A stretch of DNA of 64,000 nucleotides from Spirosoma foliorum (GTDB lineage Bacteria; Bacteroidota; Bacteroidia; Cytophagales; Spirosomataceae): the NCBI RefSeq assembly GCF_014117325.1, contig NZ_CP059732.1, positions 6,647,001 through 6,711,000 on the forward strand, in the 5' to 3' direction. This document shows positions 42,534 to 51,689 of this stretch, one piece after another. The notes under the pieces were generated by a model. The model had not been told where the DNA came from. It searched no databases and saw only the letters and a list, made by a program, of their open reading frames with translations. Position 1 is the stretch's first letter. Each line of letters starts with the position of its first letter. The translations under genes were made by a program, and so were the position numbers.

Positions 42534-43604
42534 TTACTTCGCTTTTCGCGCATCGGCAATTGGCTGATACGGCCCGAATTTGTGCTGTCGCTCACTGAAT
42601 GAGTCGGCATAGGGGCCAAATGGGAAATCAACAGGTTTGCTGGCGATCTTGGGCCAGTCGCTGCTTTGGTCTTTATGCGGACGGGGCATCGAATTGATGA
42701 AAGCCGCTACGTCCCAGGCATCCTCATCGCTTAGTTGCGGGCTGTCATAATTGGCACCAAAGGGCATGTTGTTTTTCACATATCCCGCAAAACCCGAGAG
42801 TCGAAACAATCCAGCACCGTCATTATAACTGTTTGGTCCCCACATGGGCGGATAGACGTATTCGTTCGATCCTGCCATTTTCATGCCTTCGCCTTTTGCC
42901 CCGTGACAAACCTGACACTTAGCGACATACACCATGCGACCTTTGGTGGAATCGGCCGCCCGACTCAGAAACGCCAGTTTCGCCAAGCCGACGCCTTCGG
43001 GTCGCTCGCCTTTTGGTACATCGGTGCCAAGCCACTGCATATAGGCGACGATGGCTTTCATCTCGCGACTCGTGCTATCGGGCGCTTTACCCGCCAGACT
43101 CCGTTCAAAACAGTCGGATACCCGCTTCACAATTGTCTCAACCGCTCCCGAGCGCTCCCGAAACTTCGGATAGGTCGAAAATACGCCGGAGTAATTGTTC
43201 CCCAGCACTTTCGTTCCCGCATCGAGATGGCAATTCTGGCAATTCATACCATTAGATAGCTTCTTCACGGACCCCTTTGGCCCGAGGTATTTGGCTGTGT
43301 GCGCAATCAACTCCCGACCATACCGAATTTGTTTACCAAGCTCTCCAGCCGGAATGCGACTGTCGGCGGGCGGACGCCAGTAACCGGGGGGAGTTAGGGC
43401 GAGTAAGGCAAGGACACAAGTGAGGGAGGTGAAAGCAAGGACGCGAGTAAGTAATTTACGGCGTTTCACCTCACCCCAACCCCTCTCCTGAAAACCAGGA
43501 GAGGGGCTAGAAAGTGTCTGAGTCTGCTCCCCTCTCCTGTTTTCAGGGGAGGGGCCGGGGGTGGGGTAAAGCGCAATGAAACTACTAAACAGATTTTTCT
43601 TCAT
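42534..43604 (-). CDS. tsdA: TsdA-like di-heme c-type cytochrome (thiosulfate dehydrogenase family)
   Basis: 356-residue exported cytochrome. Two heme sites, CQNCH (122-126) and CQVCH (230-234). The segment RVSDCFERSLAG places Cys165 where TsdA has the unusual His/Cys axial ligand of heme 1, and NMPFGANYD supplies a Met near heme 2. TsdA oxidises thiosulfate to tetrathionate or reduces it. The ATG at 43604 is 3 nt after the previous stop, which supports coupling. Residues 13-45 (YPTPGPSPENRRGE and SPSPGFQERGWGE) are encoded by an inverted pair of dispersed repeats inside the gene. A GTG at 43469, just before KRRKLLTRV and the hydrophobic export segment, is the alternative start. Confidence 0.85.
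   Translation of the reverse strand: MKKNLFSSFIALYPTPGPSPENRRGEQTQTLSSPSPGFQERGWGEVKRRKLLTRVLAFTSLTCVLALLALTPPGYWRPPADSRIPAGELGKQIRYGRELIAHTAKYLGPKGSVKKLSNGMNCQNCHLDAGTKVLGNNYSGVFSTYPKFRERSGAVETIVKRVSDCFERSLAGKAPDSTSREMKAIVAYMQWLGTDVPKGERPEGVGLAKLAFLSRAADSTKGRMVYVAKCQVCHGAKGEGMKMAGSNEYVYPPMWGPNSYNDGAGLFRLSGFAGYVKNNMPFGANYDSPQLSDEDAWDVAAFINSMPRPHKDQSSDWPKIASKPVDFPFGPYADSFSERQHKFGPYQPIADARKAK
43469..43566. repeat. Inverted pair of CCTCACCCCAACCCC-type repeats inside the tsdA 5' region
   Basis: One unit at 43469-43506 (CCTCACCCCAA, then CCCCTCTCCTG and CAGGAGAGGGG) and one inverted unit at 43529-43566 (CCCCTCTCCTG, CAGGGGAGGGG, GGGGTGGGG). Each has its own hairpin, and the two can pair with each other. 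They lie in frame within the open reading frame of the cytochrome. Related single units: 12371-12407 and 22905-22941. Confidence 0.9.
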
Positions 43605-43607
43605 GAT

Positions 43608-46600
43608 CTACAACATATCTACCTTCACTAAATTATCATCCGAAACACGGTCGATCAATTTGTTGTACGGGTCAATTCCGGCTCTAACTGGCTTGCCTTT
43701 TACGGTCACTTCAATCACATGCTCACCGGATGTCAGGCTGCGTTTTTGCATCAGTAAAGGCACTTTGGTCGTTAAACCGTCTTTGTTTTTGCCATCGTCG
43801 GTTAGTACCGCAATATCGGCAATGACTGGGTCTTTTCCTTTGGCCAGTTCTTTACCGGTCTTGTCGTAATATTCGGTGGCGGTTCGGACGTATAGCTTCA
43901 CGCTGTATTTCCCGTTGCCTATTGATTTCGCTTCGGCTTTGGTGATGCGGTTGTCGTAAAGGGTCAGCTTCTCGAAATTATCGGTTAACCAAGGCTTTAG
44001 TGAGTCGGGGGTAGCGGCTTTCAGGAAACTGTACCATTCCAGCGAGGTGGTGAAGGGCGCTTTCTGCCGAAAACGAGCCGCTTTCATGTAGTTGTTCATG
44101 GCCTGATTGACGCGCTCTTCGCCGATGTAATCCTGCAAGGCATACATCAGCATCGACCCTTTCTGATACCAGACATAGGAACGCGTATCGTTGTCAAGCA
44201 TATTGGCCTCAAACTTATCCTCGTTAGCACGGCCACGCAGGTAGCGATCCAGGCTGTATTTCAAAAACTTTGGCATAGCATCGGCCCCGTAGCGTTGTTT
44301 GAGAACCATCAGCGCTGAGTATTCGGCCATCGTCTCCGAAATCTGGTTCGCACCCCGTGTCCGGCTTGGCATGATCTGATGTCCCCACCACTGGTGCGCT
44401 ACTTCGTGAGCCGTAACGTAATAGGCATAATCGGTTTTATTCGGATCGTGAAAATCGCCGACCCAACCAAACTCCTCCGAATAAGGCACTGTAGTTGGAA
44501 ACGACTGTGCGAACGAGGCATAACGTGGGAATTCCAACACCCGCAATACCGGATACGGAAAGGGCGCATAGTTCTTCGTGTAATAGCTCAGCGATGCTTT
44601 CATACTGGCTATAAACCGGTCGAGATTGCGGTCATGACCGGGGTGATGATAGACTTCCAGGGCCACGGTTTTACCATCAGGCCCAGTCCATTTATCGCGC
44701 TTTACGCCGTACTTTGCCGAACACATGCTGAAAAAATAATCCGAAAAACCAGGAAGCTTGTACTGGAAATACTTGCGGGGCTTTCCGTCTGAACCGTTAG
44801 CCATCCAAGTCTTAAGCAACTCGCCAGGCATAATGGCCGTCTGGTCGGGGGTGGTCGAGATTGTTCCTTCGAAGGTTACCCAGTCAGCATCGTCGGTGAA
44901 CAAAAAATCGCGCAGACCAAGCGAGTCGTTTTGCGCTGGTACTGTCCATTCTTTGATGGGTAAGCCATACTTCTTACGGTATTTGTCACTTTCTAATTCC
45001 TGGCCTGCATCATAGCCGAAACCGGGAAAAATGCCCACGTTGAAAAATGTACCATTGGCCACTATATCCCGATTGTCGCCCGAATTGCTGAAGCCAACGT
45101 ATTGGCCCGTCACGGTCATTTCCATACGAGCCGAATCACCGGGATTTAATCGTTTGGGCAATCGGTAAATGTAATAGCCTAAATTCTCGTCATTCAGGAT
45201 TTTTTTCGGCGCTTCGCCACCGATCATGAATTTAGTCAACTGCCGATGGAAGTTATCGGCGGGCATTGTCAGATGCAACGAGTCGATGGGTTGGTGTCCT
45301 TTATTGACAATCATAAATACGCCCGATGCCACGGCTTTAAACTCATCCGGGAATACATCGACATTGAGCTTCGCACTCGTGATTTTAGGTTGCAGTACGT
45401 TGACATACTTGTGGTATGTCTTCTCAAACGTTGACCGTAATTCACGCTGTTGATCGGCGGATAGGTAGCGATTTTTCACGCTCACATTGGTATAAATCCA
45501 CGCGCCCATACTCACAAATACAACCAATGCCAGTGCGAACAAAACCATCGATAGTCGTCCCATCCGTTGCCGGGCCAGTTGCCAGCGAGCTTTAAATGCC
45601 GTGTCGGCACCGCGATTCCAGAACCAGAGTGCCAACACCAACAACATACCTCCAAACGCATACCAATACAATCGGAACGATGCCAGAGCCGCCAGATAGT
45701 GTCCAAATCCGTTCATATCGGAAATCTGTACCGAACCTCCCGAGAACGGAATGGCCAGCCGATAATTGAACTCCGCAAATTGAGGAATCGCCCAGATGAC
45801 GATATAGGTAGCGAGCGTAACAATGTGCCCCACGAACTTCTGGTTGACTATCGTATGCACAAAAAACGCCAGCATCACCAGTTGGAAATACTGAGTAAAG
45901 GCAATACCATAGATGTCGCGGAAGTAGAGGGGAAACTCGTAATTAAAATAGCCCTTGACGGTCTGGTTCAATACACCCGAGACCATGATCAACGTGCTTA
46001 ACAACAAACAGATGTAGGTCATCGATAACAGCTTGGCTCCGTAGTTCATCCAGTCAGGAACGGGCAAGGCATCGGCAATGGTGTCGTAGTGAACGACTTT
46101 ATCGCGGTGAACCACCTCGCCCGTATAGAAGATCAGGACGATGAGCACGAAGAAGAAAAACGTACCATTTCGCGCTTCGAGCATGGCATAAGTCGTTGGC
46201 AAAGAAGGTGTACCGTAGGTTTCTGACGCAAACCAGCCATCTAAAAAAAGGAACAAAACCGCCCCAAGCAGAATGGCTATGAAATACGGGTCGCGAACGA
46301 TGCTCCGAAACTCCAGACCCGCCTGCTGGAACATCTGCCGTACATAGGTTCCAACTTGGAATACGGGTGTTGGCGTTGGTAAACTCGCCAGCGCGGGAGC
46401 TTTTTCAGGCACAGCTTCATCTTTCGCCTTTTTACCTAGCTTGATTGCCAGAAAGCGGGGAAAACTAAAGCGCACAACCGTCAGTAAAAACACCAGCAGC
46501 GCTACCCCAAACCAGATTAGTCGGTTGGTAAGCAGATCGCCTTCCAGGGGTGCTACCAGCGTATTTTGCTCCACCGGCGACCAGTATTTGGTAGCGGTAT

Positions 46601-47255
46601 CGTAGGCGTAGGAGCCGAAGGGATCGAGCAGGTTTACGAGTTGCTTGTTCTCCAGATCCTGCGAGAGCGTAGAACCCAGCAAATAGGCGATAAACAGCAG
46701 AATGCTACCCGCGTAGGTCGTAAATACCTGTTTCGAGAAGGCGACCAAGCAGAAGAAAATACTACCGACCAGGAACATGTTCGGCACAACAAACACCAGA
46801 AACGGATAGGCATAATCGCGAAAGCGAATTGGCCCGAAGCGTTCGGTATTGTCGGCCAGGTTAAAGATTGGCCCTAACAGTGAACCGATCACGATGCCCA
46901 GCATCCCGACGGCCATGATGCCGAGCAGCACCACAAACGAGCCGAAATACCGACCCAGCACGTAACCCCGTTCGGTAATGGGAAAGCTGAAATAGTAGTT
47001 TTTGGTGTTGTGCTCAATGTCTCGGTAGATCGGCACGCCCATGATTGCCGAGGCCACAAGCATCCCAAAAATAGTCAGCACAACCACAAACTGACTGATG
47101 GCATAAGGTGAGTTAATATTCGTTTTCTCCGATGCCGGGCCGCTGCCGTAAATGACGAACAGAAATGTAAACAGGAACAGAATAAGGGCGTAGAGATAGG
47201 TAGCGGGTCGTTTCAACCGGTACACTAGCTCAAATTTGAAAATTTCGAGAAACAT
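43608..47255 (-). CDS. ABC transporter permease fused to M1-type metallopeptidase
   Basis: 1215 residues from the ATG at 47255; the frame opens 19 codons earlier. Two blocks of about six membrane segments each (about 1-260 and 315-570) form an ABC-2-like permease, then a further segment (LSMVLFALALVVFVSMGAWI), then a peptidase domain with the zinc motif HEVAHQWWGH and a following SETMAEY Glu one residue further away than in standard M1 enzymes. The usual GAMEN exopeptidase motif is not seen. The ATP-binding partner lies directly upstream. This fusion is known in Bacteroidetes; what it moves is unknown. Confidence 0.9.
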   Translation of the reverse strand: MFLEIFKFELVYRLKRPATYLYALILFLFTFLFVIYGSGPASEKTNINSPYAISQFVVVLTIFGMLVASAIMGVPIYRDIEHNTKNYYFSFPITERGYVLGRYFGSFVVLLGIMAVGMLGIVIGSLLGPIFNLADNTERFGPIRFRDYAYPFLVFVVPNMFLVGSIFFCLVAFSKQVFTTYAGSILLFIAYLLGSTLSQDLENKQLVNLLDPFGSYAYDTATKYWSPVEQNTLVAPLEGDLLTNRLIWFGVALLVFLLTVVRFSFPRFLAIKLGKKAKDEAVPEKAPALASLPTPTPVFQVGTYVRQMFQQAGLEFRSIVRDPYFIAILLGAVLFLFLDGWFASETYGTPSLPTTYAMLEARNGTFFFFVLIVLIFYTGEVVHRDKVVHYDTIADALPVPDWMNYGAKLLSMTYICLLLSTLIMVSGVLNQTVKGYFNYEFPLYFRDIYGIAFTQYFQLVMLAFFVHTIVNQKFVGHIVTLATYIVIWAIPQFAEFNYRLAIPFSGGSVQISDMNGFGHYLAALASFRLYWYAFGGMLLVLALWFWNRGADTAFKARWQLARQRMGRLSMVLFALALVVFVSMGAWIYTNVSVKNRYLSADQQRELRSTFEKTYHKYVNVLQPKITSAKLNVDVFPDEFKAVASGVFMIVNKGHQPIDSLHLTMPADNFHRQLTKFMIGGEAPKKILNDENLGYYIYRLPKRLNPGDSARMEMTVTGQYVGFSNSGDNRDIVANGTFFNVGIFPGFGYDAGQELESDKYRKKYGLPIKEWTVPAQNDSLGLRDFLFTDDADWVTFEGTISTTPDQTAIMPGELLKTWMANGSDGKPRKYFQYKLPGFSDYFFSMCSAKYGVKRDKWTGPDGKTVALEVYHHPGHDRNLDRFIASMKASLSYYTKNYAPFPYPVLRVLEFPRYASFAQSFPTTVPYSEEFGWVGDFHDPNKTDYAYYVTAHEVAHQWWGHQIMPSRTRGANQISETMAEYSALMVLKQRYGADAMPKFLKYSLDRYLRGRANEDKFEANMLDNDTRSYVWYQKGSMLMYALQDYIGEERVNQAMNNYMKAARFRQKAPFTTSLEWYSFLKAATPDSLKPWLTDNFEKLTLYDNRITKAEAKSIGNGKYSVKLYVRTATEYYDKTGKELAKGKDPVIADIAVLTDDGKNKDGLTTKVPLLMQKRSLTSGEHVIEVTVKGKPVRAGIDPYNKLIDRVSDDNLVKVDML

Positions 47256-47285
47256 GGCTTGCGAAGGAGTAAAAGGGTGGTTTAT

Positions 47286-47356
47286 GTGGTGTCGGGTTCT
47301 CAAACCCGACACGAATTGCTGACGTGAGAATGTCAGGTTTGAGAACCTGACACCAC
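47286..47356. repeat. Hairpin filling the gap between ABC ATPase and permease genes
   Basis: 21-bp arms 47286-47306 and 47336-47356 with one mismatch. Each arm also folds on itself (GTCGGGTT / AACCCGAC and TGTCAGGTT / AACCTGACA). The right foot is 3 nt from the ATPase stop. The GTCGGGTTYT core returns in the hairpin at 51646-51675. Confidence 0.85.
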
Positions 47357-47359
47357 GGA

Positions 47360-48259
47360 TTACACCGTTACCACATCCATTTTCTCGGTGATCTTGGCGA
47401 AGTACAAATCTTCAAGATCGGGACTAACGGCGTCGAAATCAGTCAGCGGAGCATCACTGTAAGCATGAATACGGGTTTTGCCACCTTTGAGTTGGGTCGA
47501 AATCACCCGATGCGTTTTGCGATAGGTATCGATCTCTGATTTATTGACAAATTTCTGCCAGATTTTCCCGTTTAGGTCTTTCACCAGATCGTTTGGATTT
47601 CCCGTGGCCACCACTTCGCCCAGACAGATAATGGCCATATCGGAACAGAGATTCGTGACGTCTTCCACAATGTGCGTCGACAGAATAACAATCGTGTTTT
47701 CCCCGATTTCGGAGAGCAGGTTATGGAAACGGTTTCGCTCAGCGGGGTCCAGCCCGGCCGTAGGCTCATCCACAATAATCAGTCTTGGGCTGCCAATTAG
47801 TGCCTGCGCAATGCCAAACCGCTGTTTCATTCCTCCCGAATACGTACCGAGGTTCTTCTTCCGGACTTCATACAGATTCACTTTCTGTAATAGACCCTGT
47901 ACAATCTCTTTTCGCTCGCGACCATTGGCAATGCCTTTCAACGATGCTATATGATCCAGCATGGCCTCGGCCGTTACACGCGGGTATACGCCAAACTCCT
48001 GCGGCAAATAGCCCAATACACGACGGACAGCATCCTTTTGCGTCAATACATCCAGGTCTCCTTCAGGCAAACCTGTTAATCTCGCGCTGCCACTATCGGC
48101 TTCCTGTAGCGTGGCAATAGTTCGCATCAGCGATGACTTACCGGCTCCGTTTGGCCCTAGTAAACCAAACATGCCTTGTGTGATTGTCAGGGAAACACCC
48201 TTCAACGCCCGAACGCCGTTGGAATAGGTTTTAGCGAGATCTTTTATTTCGAGTTGCAT
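47360..48259 (-). CDS. ABC transporter ATP-binding protein (partner of the permease/peptidase)
   Basis: 299-residue ATPase. Walker A GPNGAGKSS, signature YSGGMKQR, Walker B LIIVDEPTAGLD, H-loop ILSTHIVED. The C-terminal 70 residues (KIWQKFVNKSEIDTYRKTH and following) are an extension typical of CcmA/NatA-like ATPases. First gene of a same-strand run through the permease/M1 peptidase, TsdA-like cytochrome, DsrE protein and LysR regulator. Whether the run is one transcript is uncertain, because a hairpin fills the gap after this gene. Confidence 0.94.
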   Translation of the reverse strand: MQLEIKDLAKTYSNGVRALKGVSLTITQGMFGLLGPNGAGKSSLMRTIATLQEADSGSARLTGLPEGDLDVLTQKDAVRRVLGYLPQEFGVYPRVTAEAMLDHIASLKGIANGRERKEIVQGLLQKVNLYEVRKKNLGTYSGGMKQRFGIAQALIGSPRLIIVDEPTAGLDPAERNRFHNLLSEIGENTIVILSTHIVEDVTNLCSDMAIICLGEVVATGNPNDLVKDLNGKIWQKFVNKSEIDTYRKTHRVISTQLKGGKTRIHAYSDAPLTDFDAVSPDLEDLYFAKITEKMDVVTV

Positions 48260-48371
48260 AACAGGGAGGTAAGGAGTATTTGGTTTAAGCTACGAAAAAG
48301 CGAATATGATAAAACTACTCGAAATCTTTGACCAAACTTTCACAGATGGCTGGCATCGGAGCTGAAAGGCA

Positions 48372-48402
48372 TAAAAAAAGCGCCACTAGTTAGTGAAGCG
48401 CT
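48372..48402 (-). terminator. Intrinsic terminator after DUF2480 gene
   Basis: On the minus strand: AGCGC-TT-CACT, short loop, AGTG-GCGCT, then seven T. It lies 30 nt after the DUF2480 stop and before the ABC ATPase start. Confidence 0.7.
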
Positions 48403-48431
48403 ATTTCATGGGTTCTAATTTACTAGAAGTC

Positions 48432-48944
48432 TTACGCCTTCGGGCGTTTATAAAGCGGCACTGTGCTACACGGTTCACCGAAAAGCAAACTTTGCGCAAC
48501 GGGACGTAGTAAACGTGTGATTTCGACATAAGCCGCCGTTGGGACCGGAACTTTCGAACAACCTTTCACCACAACGCGAGCATCCCGATACTCCTCGGGA
48601 TTGATCTGGGCAATCGCATCAAAATAGAGCTTCTCTTCCAAATCGGCCAGATTGCCGAACACAATGGTATTAGCGTAAGGCTGTAACTGAATCGTGAGTA
48701 GCATATACGCCCAGGTAGGCACAATAGCATCTTCGGTACAGGTGATGGCTACATTTTTGCCTGTATATTGGCTCCAGTCGTGCTCTTTGAGAAAAGCCCG
48801 AAAGTCTTTTTCTTTCAAAATTAACCCCATGAAGAGGTTGTCTTTCAAGTCATAAACGACTCGATCACCGGGGTGATAATAGTCTTCCAGATCGAGCGTA
48901 ACAAGGCCACTATTGGCAACGCGATTGACGATTTCAGCTTCCAT
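48432..48944 (-). CDS. DUF2480 family protein
   Basis: 170 residues from the ATG at 48944. The open frame continues 23 codons upstream, but that part is translated hairpin (48951-49028). It matches the DUF2480 family over its length: LEDYYHPGDRVVYDLKDNLF, the LKEKDFRAFLKEHDWSQYTGKNVAI region, DAIVPTWAYMLLTIQL and VVVKGCSKVPVPTAAYVEIT, given by key residues. Small cytosolic Bacteroidetes protein with no known function. Divergent from dnaN. Confidence 0.9.
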   Translation of the reverse strand: MEAEIVNRVANSGLVTLDLEDYYHPGDRVVYDLKDNLFMGLILKEKDFRAFLKEHDWSQYTGKNVAITCTEDAIVPTWAYMLLTIQLQPYANTIVFGNLADLEEKLYFDAIAQINPEEYRDARVVVKGCSKVPVPTAAYVEITRLLRPVAQSLLFGEPCSTVPLYKRPKA

Positions 48945-48950
48945 TTTTAA

Positions 48951-49028
48951 AATGAATAATGGATAATGAGCAATGAACAACGGGTAATGGCAACTGCATT
49001 CTTCATTGTCCATTAGCCATTATTCATT
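48951..49028. repeat. Period-7 AATGAAT-type hairpin upstream of DUF2480
   Basis: 27-bp arms 48951-48977 and 49002-49028 with three mismatches. The left side is a row of degenerate 7-mers: AATGAAT, AATGGAT, AATGAGC, AATGAAC, then AACGGGT, AATGGC. It begins 6 nt upstream of the DUF2480 start. Confidence 0.9.
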
Positions 49029-49099
49029 CTCTGTTACAACGGCGATTTAACCCCGAAAGGTTCTGAGTAAACACTGCATATGCTGTCGGCTTTTTTTGC

Positions 49100-49107
49100 T
49101 ACTTTTG
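49100..49107 (+). promoter_or_regulatory. Minus-7-like box upstream of dnaN
   Basis: TACTTTTG at 49100-49107 fits TAnnTTTG, 40 nt before the dnaN ATG. No clear minus-33 element at the usual distance. Confidence 0.35.
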
Positions 49108-49147
49108 TTCTCTTATACATTAATGAACAGCCTTAGACACTTGGCCC

Positions 49148-50269
49148 ATGAAATTTATTGTTTCCTCATCAGTCCTGCTTAAAAACCTTCAACATATAAA
49201 CGGGGTGGTAGCTACCAACCCAATCGTGCCAATTCTCGAAAATTTCCTGTTTCGCATTGAGGATGGGACACTTACCGTAACGGCTTCCGATTTGCAAACG
49301 ACGATGACGACGCAGATTCCGGTCGATGCCAGTGAAAATGGAGCCATTGCCATTCCCGCTAAATTGCTGCTCGATACGCTTCGTAGTTTACCCGAACAGC
49401 CCGTTACCGTAAACATCGATACCGAAACATTCGGTACCGAAATTCTGACCGACAACGGTCGCTATAAACTCTCGGGCGAAAACCCGATTGACTTCCCAAA
49501 ACTGCCGACGGTTAACAAAAATATGTCGGTCGAAATGACGTCGGACGTATTGCTAAGTGCTATCAATAATACCGTTTTCGCCACCAGTACCGACGATCTG
49601 CGTCCGGCTATGACAGGGGTTCTTTTACAGATCAATGATGACAATGCAACGTTCGTAGCCACAGATGGCCACCGGCTCATTCGCTACCGCCGGACCGACC
49701 TCGGTTCATCAGCCAGCACGTCGATTATCATTCCCCGTAAGGCACTGCAATTGTTGAAAGCATCGTTGCCCGAGAATGTGGCTGTTGTTGCTGAATTCAG
49801 TCAGGCGAATGCATCGTTCACGTTTGGCCCAACGCAATTGATTTGCCGCCTGATTGATGAGCGCTTCCCCGACTACGAAAACGCCATTCCGACCAACAAC
49901 CCAAACGTGATGACCATTGGTCGGACGGATCTTCTGAATTCGCTGAAGCGGATTATGATTTACGCCAACCGCACCACGCATCAGATTCGGTTATCGCTGA
50001 AAACAAACTCCCTAACTATTTCGGCAGAAGACTTAGATTACTCCAACGAAGCCAACGAGAAACTCCTCTGCGACTATGACGGCGATCCAATGGAGATTGG
50101 TTTCAATGCCAAGCTGATGTCTGAAGTATTAAGCAACCTGAGTGCTAAAATGATTTCGCTCGAAATGTCGGCACCCAACCGCGCGGGTCTGCTCATTCCG
50201 GCCGATAAAGAAGAAAACGAAGACATCCTGATGCTGGTTATGCCTGTGATGTTGAATACATACGCTTAA
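49148..50269 (+). CDS. dnaN: DNA polymerase III sliding clamp, beta subunit
   Basis: 373-residue beta clamp that forms a dimeric ring around DNA and holds the polymerase. Typical segments: MKFIVSSSVLLKNLQHI, VTASDLQTTMTT (first domain), FATSTDDLRPAMTGVLLQI and VATDGHRLIRY (second domain), LICRLIDERFPDYENAIPTN and the C-terminal EDILMLVMPVML, which carries the MPM-like end. Three clamp domains of about 120 residues are evident and length is standard. It is not next to dnaA here. The MFS gene follows after a hairpin-filled gap. Confidence 0.97.
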   Translation: MKFIVSSSVLLKNLQHINGVVATNPIVPILENFLFRIEDGTLTVTASDLQTTMTTQIPVDASENGAIAIPAKLLLDTLRSLPEQPVTVNIDTETFGTEILTDNGRYKLSGENPIDFPKLPTVNKNMSVEMTSDVLLSAINNTVFATSTDDLRPAMTGVLLQINDDNATFVATDGHRLIRYRRTDLGSSASTSIIIPRKALQLLKASLPENVAVVAEFSQANASFTFGPTQLICRLIDERFPDYENAIPTNNPNVMTIGRTDLLNSLKRIMIYANRTTHQIRLSLKTNSLTISAEDLDYSNEANEKLLCDYDGDPMEIGFNAKLMSEVLSNLSAKMISLEMSAPNRAGLLIPADKEENEDILMLVMPVMLNTYA

Positions 50270-50275
50270 AAAAGA

Positions 50276-50374
50276 GTTATAAAGTTGTAGGGTTATAGAG
50301 TTGTAGAGTTCCTCCGGTGTCCATGTTGATGCGGTAGCCAACTTTACAACCTTATAACCCTACAACTTTATAAC
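50276..50374. repeat. Period-8 GTTATAAA/GTTGTAGG hairpin filling the dnaN-MFS gap
   Basis: 34-bp arms 50276-50309 and 50341-50374 with three mismatches. The left arm is a row of degenerate 8-mers, GTTATAAA, GTTGTAGG, GTTATAGA, GTTGTAGA. The feet lie 6 nt after dnaN and 11 nt before the MFS start. Confidence 0.95.
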
Positions 50375-50385
50375 TACATCCAACT

Positions 50386-51606
50386 ATGCCCAAACGTACC
50401 GCTCCGGCCCTTATTTTCATTTTCATTACGCTTCTGATTGACGTTACGGGGCTGGGAATTATTATTCCGGTTTTCCCGAAACTGATTGAACAACTCATTC
50501 ACGGCAATATTAGTCAGGCGGCAAGCTGGGGGGGCTGGCTGTCGTTCTCCTATGCTGGCATGCAATTCCTTTTTTCGCCCATATTGGGTGGATTGAGTGA
50601 TCGCTTCGGACGACGACCTGTCTTGTTATTTTCGTTACTTGGCTTTGGAGTCGATTACGTATTTCAGGGCTTTGCGCCAACCATCGAATGGTTGTTTGTC
50701 GGGCGGCTGATTGCGGGTATTACAGGCGCTAGTTTTACAACGGCTACCGCTTACATCGCCGACATTAGCACACCCGAAAAACGGGCTCAAAACTTCGGGC
50801 TTGTTGGAGCCGCCTTTGGTGTGGGCTTCATTCTAGGTCCAGCGTTAGGTGGATTCCTGGGGCAGTATGGTCCGCGTGTACCGTTTTTTGTAGCGGCAGG
50901 ACTAACGATGATTAACTTCCTGTACGGCTTTTTTATCCTGCCCGAATCACTCGCTCCCGAACACCGCCGTGCGTTCGATTGGAAACGTGCCAATCCGGTT
51001 GGGTCTTTGATGCGATTAGGCAAATATCCCGTTATTCTGGGATTGGTAGCCTCGTTAGTACTGGTTTACATTGCAGGCTTTGCCGTGCAGGGAACCTGGA
51101 CATTCTATACGATGGAGAAATTCAAGTGGGACGAAAAAACGGTTGGTTTGTCGCTGGCTACAATTGGACTCTCCTTTGCGATTGTACAGGGAGGATTAAG
51201 TCGGATTATTATTCCGAAACTAGGCCAGGAAAAATCCGTGTATGTTGGCATGATATTTAGCGCCATTGGATTTGCCTTATTTGGCTTCGCCAATCAAAGC
51301 TGGATGATGTTTGCCTTTATGGTCGTTTATGCGTTGGGCGGCATTGCCGGGCCCTCTATTCAGGGAATTATCTCGAATCAGGTTCCAGCGAATGAACAGG
51401 GAGAACTACAGGGGGCCTTAACCAGTCTGACCAGCACGACGTCTATTTTCGGGCCGCTCATTATGACCAACCTGTTTTCGTTTTTCACCTCACCAGCAGC
51501 GCCTGTGTACCTGCCCGGAGCCCCGTTCTTTTTGGCGTCATTGCTGATTATTGTGAGTGCCAGTTTAGTTGGGCGTGGCTTGAAACGACAGACGGTTGTT
51601 AGCTGA
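50386..51606 (+). CDS. Tet-type MFS drug/proton antiporter
   Basis: 406-residue major facilitator with twelve predicted membrane segments. The TCR/Tet signature is visible: [15 protein letters not shown] in segment 1 (Asp near the start), [14 protein letters not shown] (motif A) and [26 protein letters not shown] second LGQEKS-like loop lies in the middle. It resembles class TetA-like exporters widely found in Bacteroidetes, but there is no TetR gene or resistance context, so the substrate is unknown. Confidence 0.9.
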   Translation: MPKRTAPALIFIFITLLIDVTGLGIIIPVFPKLIEQLIHGNISQAASWGGWLSFSYAGMQFLFSPILGGLSDRFGRRPVLLFSLLGFGVDYVFQGFAPTIEWLFVGRLIAGITGASFTTATAYIADISTPEKRAQNFGLVGAAFGVGFILGPALGGFLGQYGPRVPFFVAAGLTMINFLYGFFILPESLAPEHRRAFDWKRANPVGSLMRLGKYPVILGLVASLVLVYIAGFAVQGTWTFYTMEKFKWDEKTVGLSLATIGLSFAIVQGGLSRIIIPKLGQEKSVYVGMIFSAIGFALFGFANQSWMMFAFMVVYALGGIAGPSIQGIISNQVPANEQGELQGALTSLTSTTSIFGPLIMTNLFSFFTSPAAPVYLPGAPFFLASLLIIVSASLVGRGLKRQTVVS

Positions 51607-51645
51607 TTTTATATCCAGCCTAATCCAAAACTGACGTATTTCTTC

Positions 51646-51675
51646 GTGAAGTCGGGTTTTAGAACCCGACTTCAC
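51646..51675. repeat. GTCGGGTTTT hairpin terminator between convergent genes
   Basis: 13-bp perfect arms GTGAAGTCGGGTT (51646-51658) and its complement (51663-51675), loop TTAG. It separates the MFS gene and the convergent serine hydrolase (stop 51690). The GTCGGGTTYT core matches part of 47286-47306. Confidence 0.85.
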
Positions 51676-51689
51676 AAACACAATGTACA

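Noticed and set aside
48945..49013. N-terminal extension of the DUF2480 protein
   Set aside because: It is translated period-7 hairpin sequence; the family domain begins at the ATG 48944.
48951..49028. Hairpins considered as CRISPR repeats
   Set aside because: The units are short, degenerate and not separated by unique spacers of constant length, and no cas gene is present.
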